Source of the DNA: Wenyingzhuangia aestuarii
Lineage (GTDB): Bacteria > Bacteroidota > Bacteroidia > Flavobacteriales > Flavobacteriaceae
Direction: 5' to 3'
DNA: 64,000 bases
Assembly (NCBI RefSeq): GCF_011927765.1
Contig: NZ_JAATJG010000013.1
Span: forward strand, 1-64,000
The notes beneath the pieces were generated by a model. That model ran no database searches, was not told where the DNA came from, and saw nothing but the letters and a program-made list of their open reading frames with translations. The position numbers were made by a program, and so were the translations under genes. Positions 26,860-34,926 of the stretch are shown here, in pieces (the stretch's first letter is position 1; each line of letters opens with the position of its first letter).

Positions 26860-27495
26860 TTAAACATTCAGACTGAATCTAACACTATCTCCTCTTAGAA
26901 GCCTCTTTGTATTGGTTAGATTATTCTCATATATGTGTACATTAGCCAACATCAGCGTTATGTTGTTTAAAGGCAAGCCTATTTTACGACTTATAAGCCA
27001 CAAATGATAAATATCTGAAGGCAAACCTAGACTAGCATCAGAACTACGTAAATAAGCCGTAATAGACAGCCCTCCATTGTTTATTTGGAACTGTATCAAG
27101 CTCACACAGGGTTGCTGATTAGTTTCTACTCCATTTTCGCCTAGGAACAAAACGTAATTCTTAGAACTTCTTAATTCATCATTAATTTTATCAATGAGTT
27201 CCGGGAGTTTTTCAAAATATTTTGGATATGAATTTTTAAGCCTTTCCCCGCAGTAATTCCACCAACTTATACCAGCTTCGTTGTACTCCTCAACTCGCTC
27301 AACTCCTAGAGTAAACAAATCTAGTTCTTGTTTTAATTTATTTCTTGCTATTGCATGATCTTCAAACACTTCTAACAAATCTCCTTTTTGAAGTTCTAAT
27401 ATTTGATTTAAAAGATACTTTATTGCACCTTTTTTATTTGTTTGCAACTCTCCTTTAGTCACAATTTCACTAAGTAGTTTATGATATTTATTCAT
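26860..27495 (-). CDS. Thymidylate-synthase-fold protein, dCMP hydroxymethylase-like
   Basis: 211 residues. The C-terminal half carries thymidylate synthase hallmarks in order: nucleophile Cys in QQPCVSLIQFQ (residues ~124-134), AYLRSSDASLGLPSDI (~143-158, equivalent to the phosphate-binding Arg-Ser and the LGxPxNI motif), and ANVHIYENN (~184-192). The motif has Asp where thymidylate synthases have Asn; that change is characteristic of dCMP hydroxymethylases. The PCH histidine is Val here. It is shorter than TS (about 260). It lies at the extreme right end of the phage, in the position of mom in Mu, so a DNA-modification role is attractive. Activity is inferred. Confidence 0.65.
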   Translation of the reverse strand: MNKYHKLLSEIVTKGELQTNKKGAIKYLLNQILELQKGDLLEVFEDHAIARNKLKQELDLFTLGVERVEEYNEAGISWWNYCGERLKNSYPKYFEKLPELIDKINDELRSSKNYVLFLGENGVETNQQPCVSLIQFQINNGGLSITAYLRSSDASLGLPSDIYHLWLISRKIGLPLNNITLMLANVHIYENNLTNTKRLLRGDSVRFSLNV

Positions 27496-27658
27496 ATTTT
27501 AAGTTTATATTTGTTATTCCTACGTTTAATGCATAAAAGCCCACAAGCACTTGAAGACTTTTAGTCCTCCAGTAGCCTGTGGGCTCTGTGTTTATATAAG
27601 CGTAGGAACTTTTTATTTACAGCTGGAGGACTTTTATTCACTCCAATTGATTTTCAAA
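27496..27658 (-). promoter_or_regulatory. Structured leader / possible attenuator before the TS-like gene
   Basis: On the minus strand a long hairpin with base AGCCCACA (27,585-27,578) and TGTGGGCT (27,545-27,538) is followed by TTTTAT, as in an intrinsic terminator of the tail operon. An upstream decamer AGTCCTCCAG (27,632-27,623) is perfectly complementary to CTGGAGGACT (27,572-27,563) inside that hairpin, and an outer pair TTCCTACG / CGTAGGAA (27,517-27,524 and 27,601-27,608) encloses it. The alternative pairings suggest attenuation of the downstream gene. Confidence 0.55.
27538..27585 (-). terminator. Intrinsic terminator of the fibre/tail operon
   Basis: Imperfect 48-base hairpin; the base stem is 8 bp and GC-rich, the apical part pairs GACT with AGTC, and a TTTTAT tract follows on the minus strand. 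It lies about 75 bases after the last fibre-cluster gene. Confidence 0.65.
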
Positions 27659-28096
27659 TTACTTAATCAACCAATAAATCGGTGTTGAAATTCTTAGTAA
27701 TGCGTAACGTATTTGTGCTACTCTTTCGTGCTTTATTTTTCCGAATCTGATAAGATTATTACAATATTGCTTATCATACGTTTTCTTAGCTTTAAACCAA
27801 CTTTTACCCGAATAACTAGGTAGATAAACTAAATACTGATAATCATGTAGCATTGCCGAAACCTCTAGCTTAGGAATGTCGTAAACATCTTTTACAATGG
27901 TTGCTCCATCATATGCTGTTGGATGCTCTATGAAATAATCATAAGCTGATAAAAAAAGTGAAATTTCATTTTTATGAAATTTCTTAATTTCTAGCAATCG
28001 TTTTAATACAAAGTATTTTGCTTCTAACCTTTGAAATCTTTGTGTTAATCCCTCAAAGTGTTGCTTTTTAAAAAAATCGTTTTTACTCCAAAACAT
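27659..28096 (-). CDS. Phage protein of unknown function, DUF1353-like pattern
   Basis: 145 residues, not firmly recognised. The middle part (SAMLHDYQYL, then a K/Y-rich segment and a helical C-terminus) resembles the HDxLY pattern of DUF1353 phage proteins. It closes the tail-fibre gene cluster, 3 bases after the preceding gene, so a virion or fibre-related role is likely. Confidence 0.5.
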   Translation of the reverse strand: MFWSKNDFFKKQHFEGLTQRFQRLEAKYFVLKRLLEIKKFHKNEISLFLSAYDYFIEHPTAYDGATIVKDVYDIPKLEVSAMLHDYQYLVYLPSYSGKSWFKAKKTYDKQYCNNLIRFGKIKHERVAQIRYALLRISTPIYWLIK

Positions 28097-28099
28097 AGC

Positions 28100-28729
28100 T
28101 TAACTAATTACATATTTAATATATTCTCCTACGGTTGTATCTACTGTTCCTTCTACAATCTTATTTAACACGTCATTTAACAAATCTGTATCAGTTTCAG
28201 AATCTATTGCGTTAATTAATGCTGTAGCATCTCCTGTGGCTTTCCAATCCTCAATTAAATCTTTATAAGCTGTATAAAACTTAGTGTACATAATTGGATT
28301 TGATGCCTGCATTTTACTTTCCGCATTAGAACGTTCTTTTTTTAAAAATTCCTTTGATGCTCTGGATACATAGTTTACTACTTCATGAGCATCATTATGT
28401 ACAGGCTCTAATTCATGTTTGTAAAAATCTGTAGCTTTTTGTTTTATAGGATTTCCGTTTTCATTGTAATACAGAATTTTTTTACTAGTACCTATAAAAA
28501 CATTTTCAACCTCTTTGTAGGTAGCATAGTGCTTCTGATAAAAAATAGTAACTACCTCTTTATTTTTAAAGGTTCTCTTTTTATACTCTTTAACTCCTTT
28601 AGGATTTATAAAAGGCTCGTGTTCCATTAAAAAACCTAATTGGTCAAATGGGATAGATTCTACATTTGGATAAATATTTAATAGCCAATTTGCTTTTTCT
28701 GATATGATTTTTTCTAAGTATGTTTTCAT
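28100..28729 (-). CDS. Uncharacterised phage protein in the tail-fibre cluster
   Basis: 209 residues, soluble, mixed alpha/beta, no signal peptide or recognised motif. It lies 8 bases downstream of a tail-fibre gene. In Mu-like phages this place often holds fibre assembly or accessory tail proteins; no specific evidence here. Confidence 0.55.
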   Translation of the reverse strand: MKTYLEKIISEKANWLLNIYPNVESIPFDQLGFLMEHEPFINPKGVKEYKKRTFKNKEVVTIFYQKHYATYKEVENVFIGTSKKILYYNENGNPIKQKATDFYKHELEPVHNDAHEVVNYVSRASKEFLKKERSNAESKMQASNPIMYTKFYTAYKDLIEDWKATGDATALINAIDSETDTDLLNDVLNKIVEGTVDTTVGEYIKYVIS

Positions 28730-28737
28730 TATATTAT

Positions 28738-30339
28738 TTACTGAATTATTCGTATTTCTAAAATTTCAATTTTTAAATTACCAGTATTAACACGTATAAA
28801 TAATTCATCCTGAATACTTTCAGGTAAAGTGCTTAGAATGACAAAACTTTCTGTTTTATGTGATATAATACCATTCGATCTTTCTATGTAAAAACTTTCA
28901 TTGTAAGGTGATCTGAAAGATGTATTATTTAAACCTATACCTAACCCTCCTCTAACATCTAAATATACTTCAGAGATATCATCTATTGTTACTAGTCTAA
29001 TAGCATCAGAAACTCTAGTTGGGGCAGAAGCCTCATATTGAGAAGTAAAAACTTGAAATTTAAGTCTAAAATCAGTAGACGCAGGTAATGGTATACCAGA
29101 TATATTATACTTATAATTAGTGTTTTCAGAAATAGGTGATATAACTCCATCTTTAGTGATATCACCAATACCCGAAATATGTTCCCAATCCCCAGCAGGA
29201 ATATCAGTAGTTAACCCCGCTTTAGGTATATAAATATCTCCATAACTAACAGTAAAAGCATTGGAAAATATACGTGTTGCACCGTTGTGAAGTAATAACC
29301 AATACACGTTATTTATTTCAGTTGTTCCGTCTAATTCAAACGCATCTGTACCATGGGTTGCTGTGTCATGAATATTAACCCCTGTTATATTCACTTCCAT
29401 AGAACTATCATTAATAAAAGTTAAGGAGTTTACTTGTAGTTCTCTTATTACTTTAGTTTCATCATGGATAGGTAGTCCATTTGCATCTAACAAAGGTTCT
29501 TGGGAATATCTAACAAAACGAGCCAACATATTTTCGACTGGCTCTTTAAAAAATGCCCCGTTGATAGTAATAGTTCTACTTTGTGTAGGTGGTACAGATA
29601 AAGGTGATAAATTATTAAAATATGGTTTTGGATAAGAACTAAAACCTGCTCCTTCAACAATATCTACAATGTTTTCACTTGTTAACTGTACTGGTAATGT
29701 AGAACCTACAACTCTCCAACAAAATTTACTTGCATCGTTTTTAAAGATGATTACAGACATATTTCTATCGGTAAATACAATTTTACTATCGGTTAAAGAA
29801 TTATATTCTAAATTTTCGGGGGCTCCTGTAAATCTAATTTCTGTGTTTAAAGCTTCTGTAGTAATTTCTACTTCAAATAAGTCTTCTGTAATATTTGTCT
29901 CATCAATAGTTACAAAAAGGGTAGCCTCCGTTATGGTTACAATTTTGTTGTGGTGTGCATTGGTAATATCTTCTCCTGCTGAATTGGTAGCGGTGGTAAC
30001 GGTGGTTGTTCGTTTTGCTTGTTTACCATTAACTAAAGTTTTTAATACCTTTCCCTGTGCTGCGGATAATGCTTCTGTTGTGCTATCAGAAGTTAGCGTG
30101 TTGTTTACTGTTGTACTAGCTCCAACCTCTGTCCAATTACTTAAATTTGTTTGATCTTGTCCGTTCCATTTATAATGTGTTTCCGTTTCTAAAACTCCAA
30201 CAATTATTAAAGGATAGCATTTGTCTAAAGTTTTTAAGTCATTTAAAAACTCAACAATTTCAGAATCATCAAGCGGTTGAGATGCTTGACGTTTTACACC
30301 TGTAGGGAATTCAAACCCACCACTATATACTTTTCCCAT
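28738..30339 (-). CDS. Tail fibre / receptor-binding protein
   Basis: 533 residues. After a short N-terminal attachment region come a stalk motif typical of fibres (TSDSTTEALSAAQGKVLKTL, about 82-101), a beta-rich central part and an Ig-like segment (LSPLSVPPTQSRTITINGAFF, about 244-264), then a C-terminal beta domain that probably binds the host. Threonine, asparagine and glycine are enriched. Receptor unknown. Confidence 0.75.
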   Translation of the reverse strand: MGKVYSGGFEFPTGVKRQASQPLDDSEIVEFLNDLKTLDKCYPLIIVGVLETETHYKWNGQDQTNLSNWTEVGASTTVNNTLTSDSTTEALSAAQGKVLKTLVNGKQAKRTTTVTTATNSAGEDITNAHHNKIVTITEATLFVTIDETNITEDLFEVEITTEALNTEIRFTGAPENLEYNSLTDSKIVFTDRNMSVIIFKNDASKFCWRVVGSTLPVQLTSENIVDIVEGAGFSSYPKPYFNNLSPLSVPPTQSRTITINGAFFKEPVENMLARFVRYSQEPLLDANGLPIHDETKVIRELQVNSLTFINDSSMEVNITGVNIHDTATHGTDAFELDGTTEINNVYWLLLHNGATRIFSNAFTVSYGDIYIPKAGLTTDIPAGDWEHISGIGDITKDGVISPISENTNYKYNISGIPLPASTDFRLKFQVFTSQYEASAPTRVSDAIRLVTIDDISEVYLDVRGGLGIGLNNTSFRSPYNESFYIERSNGIISHKTESFVILSTLPESIQDELFIRVNTGNLKIEILEIRIIQ

Positions 30340-30341
30340 AA

Positions 30342-31451
30342 TTAACTAATTCCAAAGTTTATACTTGCATTCACTGTTTGTCTAGTAACATATAAATACA
30401 TATTTGTTGTTGTGTTATCTGCTAATTTTACAACTACTGTTTTCTTTAAAAAGAAGGCTGTTGTACTATTAAAATCGCCAACGGTTAAAGCAAAGCTAGT
30501 TCCGTTATCTTTTAAAGTTGCATTGCTTTTGGTAGATAGAAATGCTACGTGCTTATTATTTACTGTAGCTGCATAATTTTGAGTAGCACTAGAACTTATT
30601 GTTTTTGTTAAAGTTGATAAAGTTGTGTACTCGTAATCTGTAGGTTCTTGAGCATCTAATTGACCTCTGTATTGAGGGACGTACGCTGTAATACTTTTTG
30701 TAATACTAAGCATTGTTGTATTAGCCTTAGCAGTTTCAATACTAGCAACTGTATTTGTTCCTCCTTTGTTGTCGGTATAGGTAGTTGTACCCGCATTGTT
30801 GTAAACTTCAAATGTATAAACATTGCTACCTGCAGTTAATGAGTATGCTGGGATAGATTTTTGTACGCTGTTAGATCCTGGAGCATTGTCATCAATCACC
30901 GTGCTATTATCGGGAGCTTTTACAACAACTCTATTTAAGTTTCCTGTTAAATTTCCTGCAGTAGATCCGTCTCCGTTTTTAATTTGTCCTGGAGAAAAAA
31001 TAATATCAACTAAAGCATCTGTATAACTGGTACCTGCTTCTTTTGTAGCGGTGTCCATGTTGTTAACTGTCAAACTACGATTGGAACTTATAAAAGCTAA
31101 AATAGTAGATACAAACGCTTGATCTAATATTGAACTAAATTCACGCTCTTTCAAAGTTGCAATATCTGTACCTACAGGAATGTTACCTACAGGACTAGTT
31201 GTTAAGATTCCATCTGCAATGGTGGTGGTGTATTTACCCGTAGCACCCCCATGTAACTCTTCGTCTTCTATATGGTTTTGAAAAGCTTCAGCATCAGCTT
31301 TAGAACTAAGAAGGTTATCAATGCCTTCTACTTCAGCAACAGGCACTTTATCTTCCTTATGTCTAAAAGACGAAAAAGATTGTGCAAATTGGCTTTGTGT
31401 TGGTTTTAAACCTGTTTTAAACCAATTTAAAATTGTGGTTAAATTTGCCAT
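30342..31451 (-). CDS. Tail fibre-associated structural protein
   Basis: 369 residues. The N-terminus (NLTTILNWFKTGLKPTQSQF) is a motif I associate with Bacteroidota phage fibre proteins, followed by a conserved helical segment, DNLLSSKADAEAFQNHIEDE, and a Thr/Asn-rich beta region. It lies 2 bases before the next fibre gene. Likely a fibre shaft or adaptor. Confidence 0.65.
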   Translation of the reverse strand: MANLTTILNWFKTGLKPTQSQFAQSFSSFRHKEDKVPVAEVEGIDNLLSSKADAEAFQNHIEDEELHGGATGKYTTTIADGILTTSPVGNIPVGTDIATLKEREFSSILDQAFVSTILAFISSNRSLTVNNMDTATKEAGTSYTDALVDIIFSPGQIKNGDGSTAGNLTGNLNRVVVKAPDNSTVIDDNAPGSNSVQKSIPAYSLTAGSNVYTFEVYNNAGTTTYTDNKGGTNTVASIETAKANTTMLSITKSITAYVPQYRGQLDAQEPTDYEYTTLSTLTKTISSSATQNYAATVNNKHVAFLSTKSNATLKDNGTSFALTVGDFNSTTAFFLKKTVVVKLADNTTTNMYLYVTRQTVNASINFGIS

Positions 31452-31460
31452 AATTATTAT

Positions 31461-32270
31461 TTAGCTTATTGTTCTTTTAATCCAAAGTCCAACCCTATAA
31501 GGTTGTAAGTTGTTATGAGATTCGTTATTCCCTATTTCTTCAATAGGATACCTATCTATATCCCTACTATTTCCATTATGATACCCATCATCTTGATCTA
31601 TATAACCAGTACCATCTTGTGCTGATTCAGTTTTAAACTTAACACCTTTTGACCATTTCCATTTAGGGGTGTGCTTAGGTAATTGCCCAACCGTTAAACT
31701 TTGTGTTTTAGACCCTCCAGTAGCGTTTAAGGTGTTAAAATTAGAATCTCCTACTTGTTGACCTACTGGCACTAATCCTCTCATTGTAGTGTCTTCTTCC
31801 CACCCGTCTGGTATCGATGCCAATGTTCCTCTCCACCAAACAGAACCTAATCCACTATTAAAAACTGCATTCGTTTTCTCTAACTCATCCATTCTGGACA
31901 TTAGTGTTAAAATAGGATCTATTCTTTTAAAGTCTGCCCAATCAATACTATTGGTAGTATTTCCAAAAGTGGCATATCTTGTATAGTAAACAGGTTTAGT
32001 TACTAAATCTGCAAATTCAACATTTTGAACATCTTCTTTAATGTAAATTTTAGATTGTAGTGTTCCTCCTTTAAACGATATTAGTTCATCGTTTAAATAA
32101 ATATAACCATCACTAACATTACTCCCTACAACGGTACAGCCACTAACAATGACTTTATCACCCATGGCTTTTCCATAAGCATTAAAAATACTATAGGCTT
32201 TTTGAACCTCTAGCAATGTTTCCGTTTCCAATGGAAAACCTCCTATTTGCTGAAAATTAATATGATTCAT
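31461..32270 (-). CDS. Tail-collar-domain fibre protein
   Basis: 269 residues. The C-terminal half shows the phage tail collar pattern: VWWRGTLASIPDGWEED near 142, MRGLVPVGQQVGD, LTVGQLPKHTPKW, and the closing NNLQPYRVGLWIKRT. Such proteins form the collar or fibre tip. Start overlaps the upstream gene by 4 bases. Confidence 0.75.
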   Translation of the reverse strand: MNHINFQQIGGFPLETETLLEVQKAYSIFNAYGKAMGDKVIVSGCTVVGSNVSDGYIYLNDELISFKGGTLQSKIYIKEDVQNVEFADLVTKPVYYTRYATFGNTTNSIDWADFKRIDPILTLMSRMDELEKTNAVFNSGLGSVWWRGTLASIPDGWEEDTTMRGLVPVGQQVGDSNFNTLNATGGSKTQSLTVGQLPKHTPKWKWSKGVKFKTESAQDGTGYIDQDDGYHNGNSRDIDRYPIEEIGNNESHNNLQPYRVGLWIKRTIS

Positions 32271-32731
32271 AATCCAACTACTTTAAATCTTTTAACATCT
32301 TGTTTATATTCATTCACTAAAGCTTCAATAGCATAGTTGTTTTCTGTAATTATAGAGCTTGGTGCATATACAATAAAATCAACTCCTGTATCGGCATAAT
32401 CAGACCTACTATGAAGCGTTAACTTTCCTAAATACTTAGGGTTTTGTTCTACTCTTGTGTATATATAAGTTCGGTCATATTGATTCCCATCCGCTATTTG
32501 TATTCTGCGTTGAGTGCTATCAAACCTATCATTCAAAACTTTCCTTAAATAACAAACCTGTCCACTGTGTTCAAGGTTATATAACCTAGCATCTCTGTTA
32601 ATTATCCAATCATTATATATAGTTTTTATAGGCTCTAAAGAAACAGAGACAAAAACCATAAATACTTTTTTTTGTAAAAACGGAGGTGTTATTAATTTTA
32701 GCAGCTTATCAAAGTCAATATTATACCACAT
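32267..32731 (-). CDS. Baseplate-associated phage protein
   Basis: 154 residues from the ATG at 32,731 (MWYNIDFDKLL), which overlaps the stop of the baseplate J-like gene by 11 bases; an upstream ATG at 32,761 is less likely because it would add a hydrophobic leader inside the other gene. The position after gpJ equals that of Mu gp48/P2 gpI, but sequence identity to these is not evident to me. Confidence 0.55.
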   Translation of the reverse strand: MWYNIDFDKLLKLITPPFLQKKVFMVFVSVSLEPIKTIYNDWIINRDARLYNLEHSGQVCYLRKVLNDRFDSTQRRIQIADGNQYDRTYIYTRVEQNPKYLGKLTLHSRSDYADTGVDFIVYAPSSIITENNYAIEALVNEYKQDVKRFKVVGL

Positions 32732-33590
32732 AGTTAATTCCATTAAAATCAGGAGTAGCAAAATAACCGCTCTCTAATACTTTTTTCACTTCAATTTCCT
32801 GAGGGGGACCATAACCATTAATCTCTGGAACTATATAACTAGATCTAACTAATTTTCTATGTGCAATTTCAACACCTTCAACTGCTTGAATTTTATTATC
32901 TAAATCTTCCAACACAAGTTCACCATCAAATGAAAACTCTCTTTTAAATTCCTCTATTGCATCCTCTACAGGCTTTCTACCTGTTTTACTACTTACTCCA
33001 GAAACATCTAAAACCAATGGATTTATGTAAATATCATAGTCTAAATAAAGAATATCAGGCAATGAGTTTACAACAGAGATTCTATTTCCTGCAAATTTGA
33101 TTTCTTTAAAATATGCCTCAATAGAAGGAATGGTGTCTAAAGGAACTGGTGCTAATTCTTCATTCTCTTCACCTGCAATTTTTACAACGATTGTTCCTGG
33201 TTTCTCACCATCATTTACCGAAGCATTTTTTATAATCATAGAAGCCGTAATTTGGTCCTGTGTTGCACCGGTATTATCAAAAACATCAGAATCTGTTACT
33301 AAGTCAAAACCATGTTGATACTGCAAAGCCATCGTTCGGTACCAGGTTAATCTACCTCGTTTTTGATCTCTAAGCTTTTCTGTCATTTCTTTTTCATGCT
33401 GATCAAATAAAAGCCCCATTAAATAAATAGGATAGGCGATCACATCAAATAAAATATTTTCAAAACTCACCAAAGAAAACTCATCTTCAAAAGTCTTACC
33501 TTCTGTTAAACCATATAATGTTTTTACCACATTATAGCTCACAAACTTGGTGGTCATTTCTAATTTTATGTCTTTTAAACTCTTTGCCAT
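32721..33590 (-). CDS. Baseplate J-like protein
   Basis: 289 residues. N-terminal helix, then the conserved YPIYLMGLLFDQHEKEM and GRLTWYRTMALQYQHGF regions seen in Bacteroidota J-like wedge proteins, a beta domain, and a C-terminal domain (VEDAIEEFKREFSFDGEL). Forms the peripheral baseplate wedge. It directly follows the LysM-like and gp25-like genes, the normal baseplate order. Confidence 0.7.
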   Translation of the reverse strand: MAKSLKDIKLEMTTKFVSYNVVKTLYGLTEGKTFEDEFSLVSFENILFDVIAYPIYLMGLLFDQHEKEMTEKLRDQKRGRLTWYRTMALQYQHGFDLVTDSDVFDNTGATQDQITASMIIKNASVNDGEKPGTIVVKIAGEENEELAPVPLDTIPSIEAYFKEIKFAGNRISVVNSLPDILYLDYDIYINPLVLDVSGVSSKTGRKPVEDAIEEFKREFSFDGELVLEDLDNKIQAVEGVEIAHRKLVRSSYIVPEINGYGPPQEIEVKKVLESGYFATPDFNGINYVV

Positions 33591-33874
33591 TATCTTACTA
33601 TAAATGTGGATCCTATTTCCATTTCTCCAATTCCAAAATCATCTGATTCTTCTTGCTGGGCTACACTAATAGCTGTTGCAGGTTCATCATGTGATTTAAA
33701 AAAGCTTACAACTCCCGTTTTAGTAATTGTACTTGCTTTGTATTCTGTTTTTAAAACAGCATCATCGGTTACACTTACATTATTTAACAAAGCCATTTCT
33801 AAGGCATTTTCATAACTCCCTGTTAATTGAGTTACTTTATCTAAAAAAGACTGTCCTTGTTTTACTTTACTCAT
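33590..33874 (-). CDS. LysM-like baseplate/tail protein
   Basis: 94 residues from the ATG at 33,874 (MSKVKQGQSF). The first 45 residues fit a LysM-type motif (VKQGQSFLDKVTQLTGSY ... ALLNN). Small LysM proteins are common in contractile-tail baseplates and connect the hub with the wedge (as P2 gpX). It overlaps neighbours on both sides by 1-8 bases. Confidence 0.55.
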   Translation of the reverse strand: MSKVKQGQSFLDKVTQLTGSYENALEMALLNNVSVTDDAVLKTEYKASTITKTGVVSFFKSHDEPATAISVAQQEESDDFGIGEMEIGSTFIVR

Positions 33875-34208
33875 AATGTGCTTCAATTTTTACACTACCA
33901 ACACTATATAGATCCAACTCCGTTATCTTTAATCCATCCTTAGAAAATTGCTCCCTAATTTCGTGTCTGTAATCCAATAAGTCAGAATCTAAAGTGATAT
34001 CTCCAATACCAACACCAAGAGTTGGATTTGCTTTAAAATCATTAGGATGAGCTATTAAAATCAAAGCCTTGTTTTGTTGTAGTGTATCTCCAATTACAAT
34101 TCCTTGAATTATTTTACCATTAGCATCCCTTACTGGTTGTATTTTTACATCCATTAATTCACCGTTACTATCGGTGTTGTCTACTAATTGTATTGCTATA
34201 TCTTTCAT
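33867..34208 (-). CDS. gp25/W-like baseplate wedge protein
   Basis: 113 residues. The core (NKALILIAHPNDFKANPTLG then VGIGDITLDSDLLDYRHEI) resembles the GPW/gp25 lysozyme-like wedge family that nucleates sheath polymerisation. Position between spike/hub genes and the J-like gene agrees. Confidence 0.65.
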   Translation of the reverse strand: MKDIAIQLVDNTDSNGELMDVKIQPVRDANGKIIQGIVIGDTLQQNKALILIAHPNDFKANPTLGVGIGDITLDSDLLDYRHEIREQFSKDGLKITELDLYSVGSVKIEAHYE

Positions 34209-34209
34209 A

Positions 34210-34419
34210 TCAACTTAAATTACCTACAAAAGTTCCTGTAACCGTACCCTGTGGTGTTATCAAACCTGATGTATAATTTATTTTAGCAGTTTTTATATAT
34301 GCATCCATTAAATTGGCAAACCTTTCTGCAAATTCATCATCTGCGTTTTCCTCTCTGGTTCGCATATCTGTAAACAAAGCCTTAAAATCTTCTTTTAACT
34401 GTACTTTATCTAATGCCAT
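34210..34419 (-). CDS. Small phage baseplate-region protein
   Basis: 69 residues, mostly helical N-terminus (EDFKALFTDMRTREENADDE) and a glycine/threonine-rich C-terminus. Not recognised. It sits between the spike and gp25-like genes with 1-6-base gaps, so it is probably translated and structural. Confidence 0.55.
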   Translation of the reverse strand: MALDKVQLKEDFKALFTDMRTREENADDEFAERFANLMDAYIKTAKINYTSGLITPQGTVTGTFVGNLS

Positions 34420-34425
34420 TTTAAA

Positions 34426-34926
34426 CTACTTTAAAAGCTTTTTAAAATTATTTTCAAAAAGCGTTAATGATTGTATTGTTGGAGGTAGTGGAGTTCCTGA
34501 AGGACCTACACCAGTACTTACTGTTATTTTACTTATTAGCTCTTTTAATTCTCCAAATAGATCAAGCAAAGAAGTGTCATTGTTTTTAACAGAAACTTTA
34601 CCATCAGAACCATCTACCAAGAACTCTAACCCATTTTGTTTAAAATGAATAGACTGTACTTCATCTATTTTTACAACTGTTAAATTGTCTAATTCACCAG
34701 TTAAACTCATTAGTAGAACGTTGGTACCTACTTTGGGAGTGATTAATAAATGATCTGTATTATCACTAATAGTTGCTTTTAGTTTTACATCTGTTAATAC
34801 AAGGCCATCAATTTCTACAAAACAAGAATCTCCATCAACTTCAACAACCTTTGCAGGTATTGGTAAACTATTCTGAAAACCAACAATTACACGTAATAGT
34901 TTTTTTAGTTCTGCAGCTTTATCCAT
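34426..34926 (-). CDS. Baseplate spike protein (gpV/gp45-like)
   Basis: 166 residues. An OB-like N-terminal part (PIPAKVVEVDGDSCFVEIDG) and a beta-helical end (VDGSDGKVSVKNNDTSLLDL) are typical of small baseplate spikes that pierce the outer membrane. It overlaps the hub gene by one base. Confidence 0.65.
   Translation of the reverse strand: MDKAAELKKLLRVIVGFQNSLPIPAKVVEVDGDSCFVEIDGLVLTDVKLKATISDNTDHLLITPKVGTNVLLMSLTGELDNLTVVKIDEVQSIHFKQNGLEFLVDGSDGKVSVKNNDTSLLDLFGELKELISKITVSTGVGPSGTPLPPTIQSLTLFENNFKKLLK

Noticed and set aside
29669-30154. 161-residue plus-strand ORF inside the tail fibre gene
   Set aside because: Antisense to a recognised fibre gene and rich in Val/Ser with no start context; judged a shadow of the low-complexity fibre stalk, not an invertible fibre segment. 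I found no inverted repeats or invertase to support phase variation.
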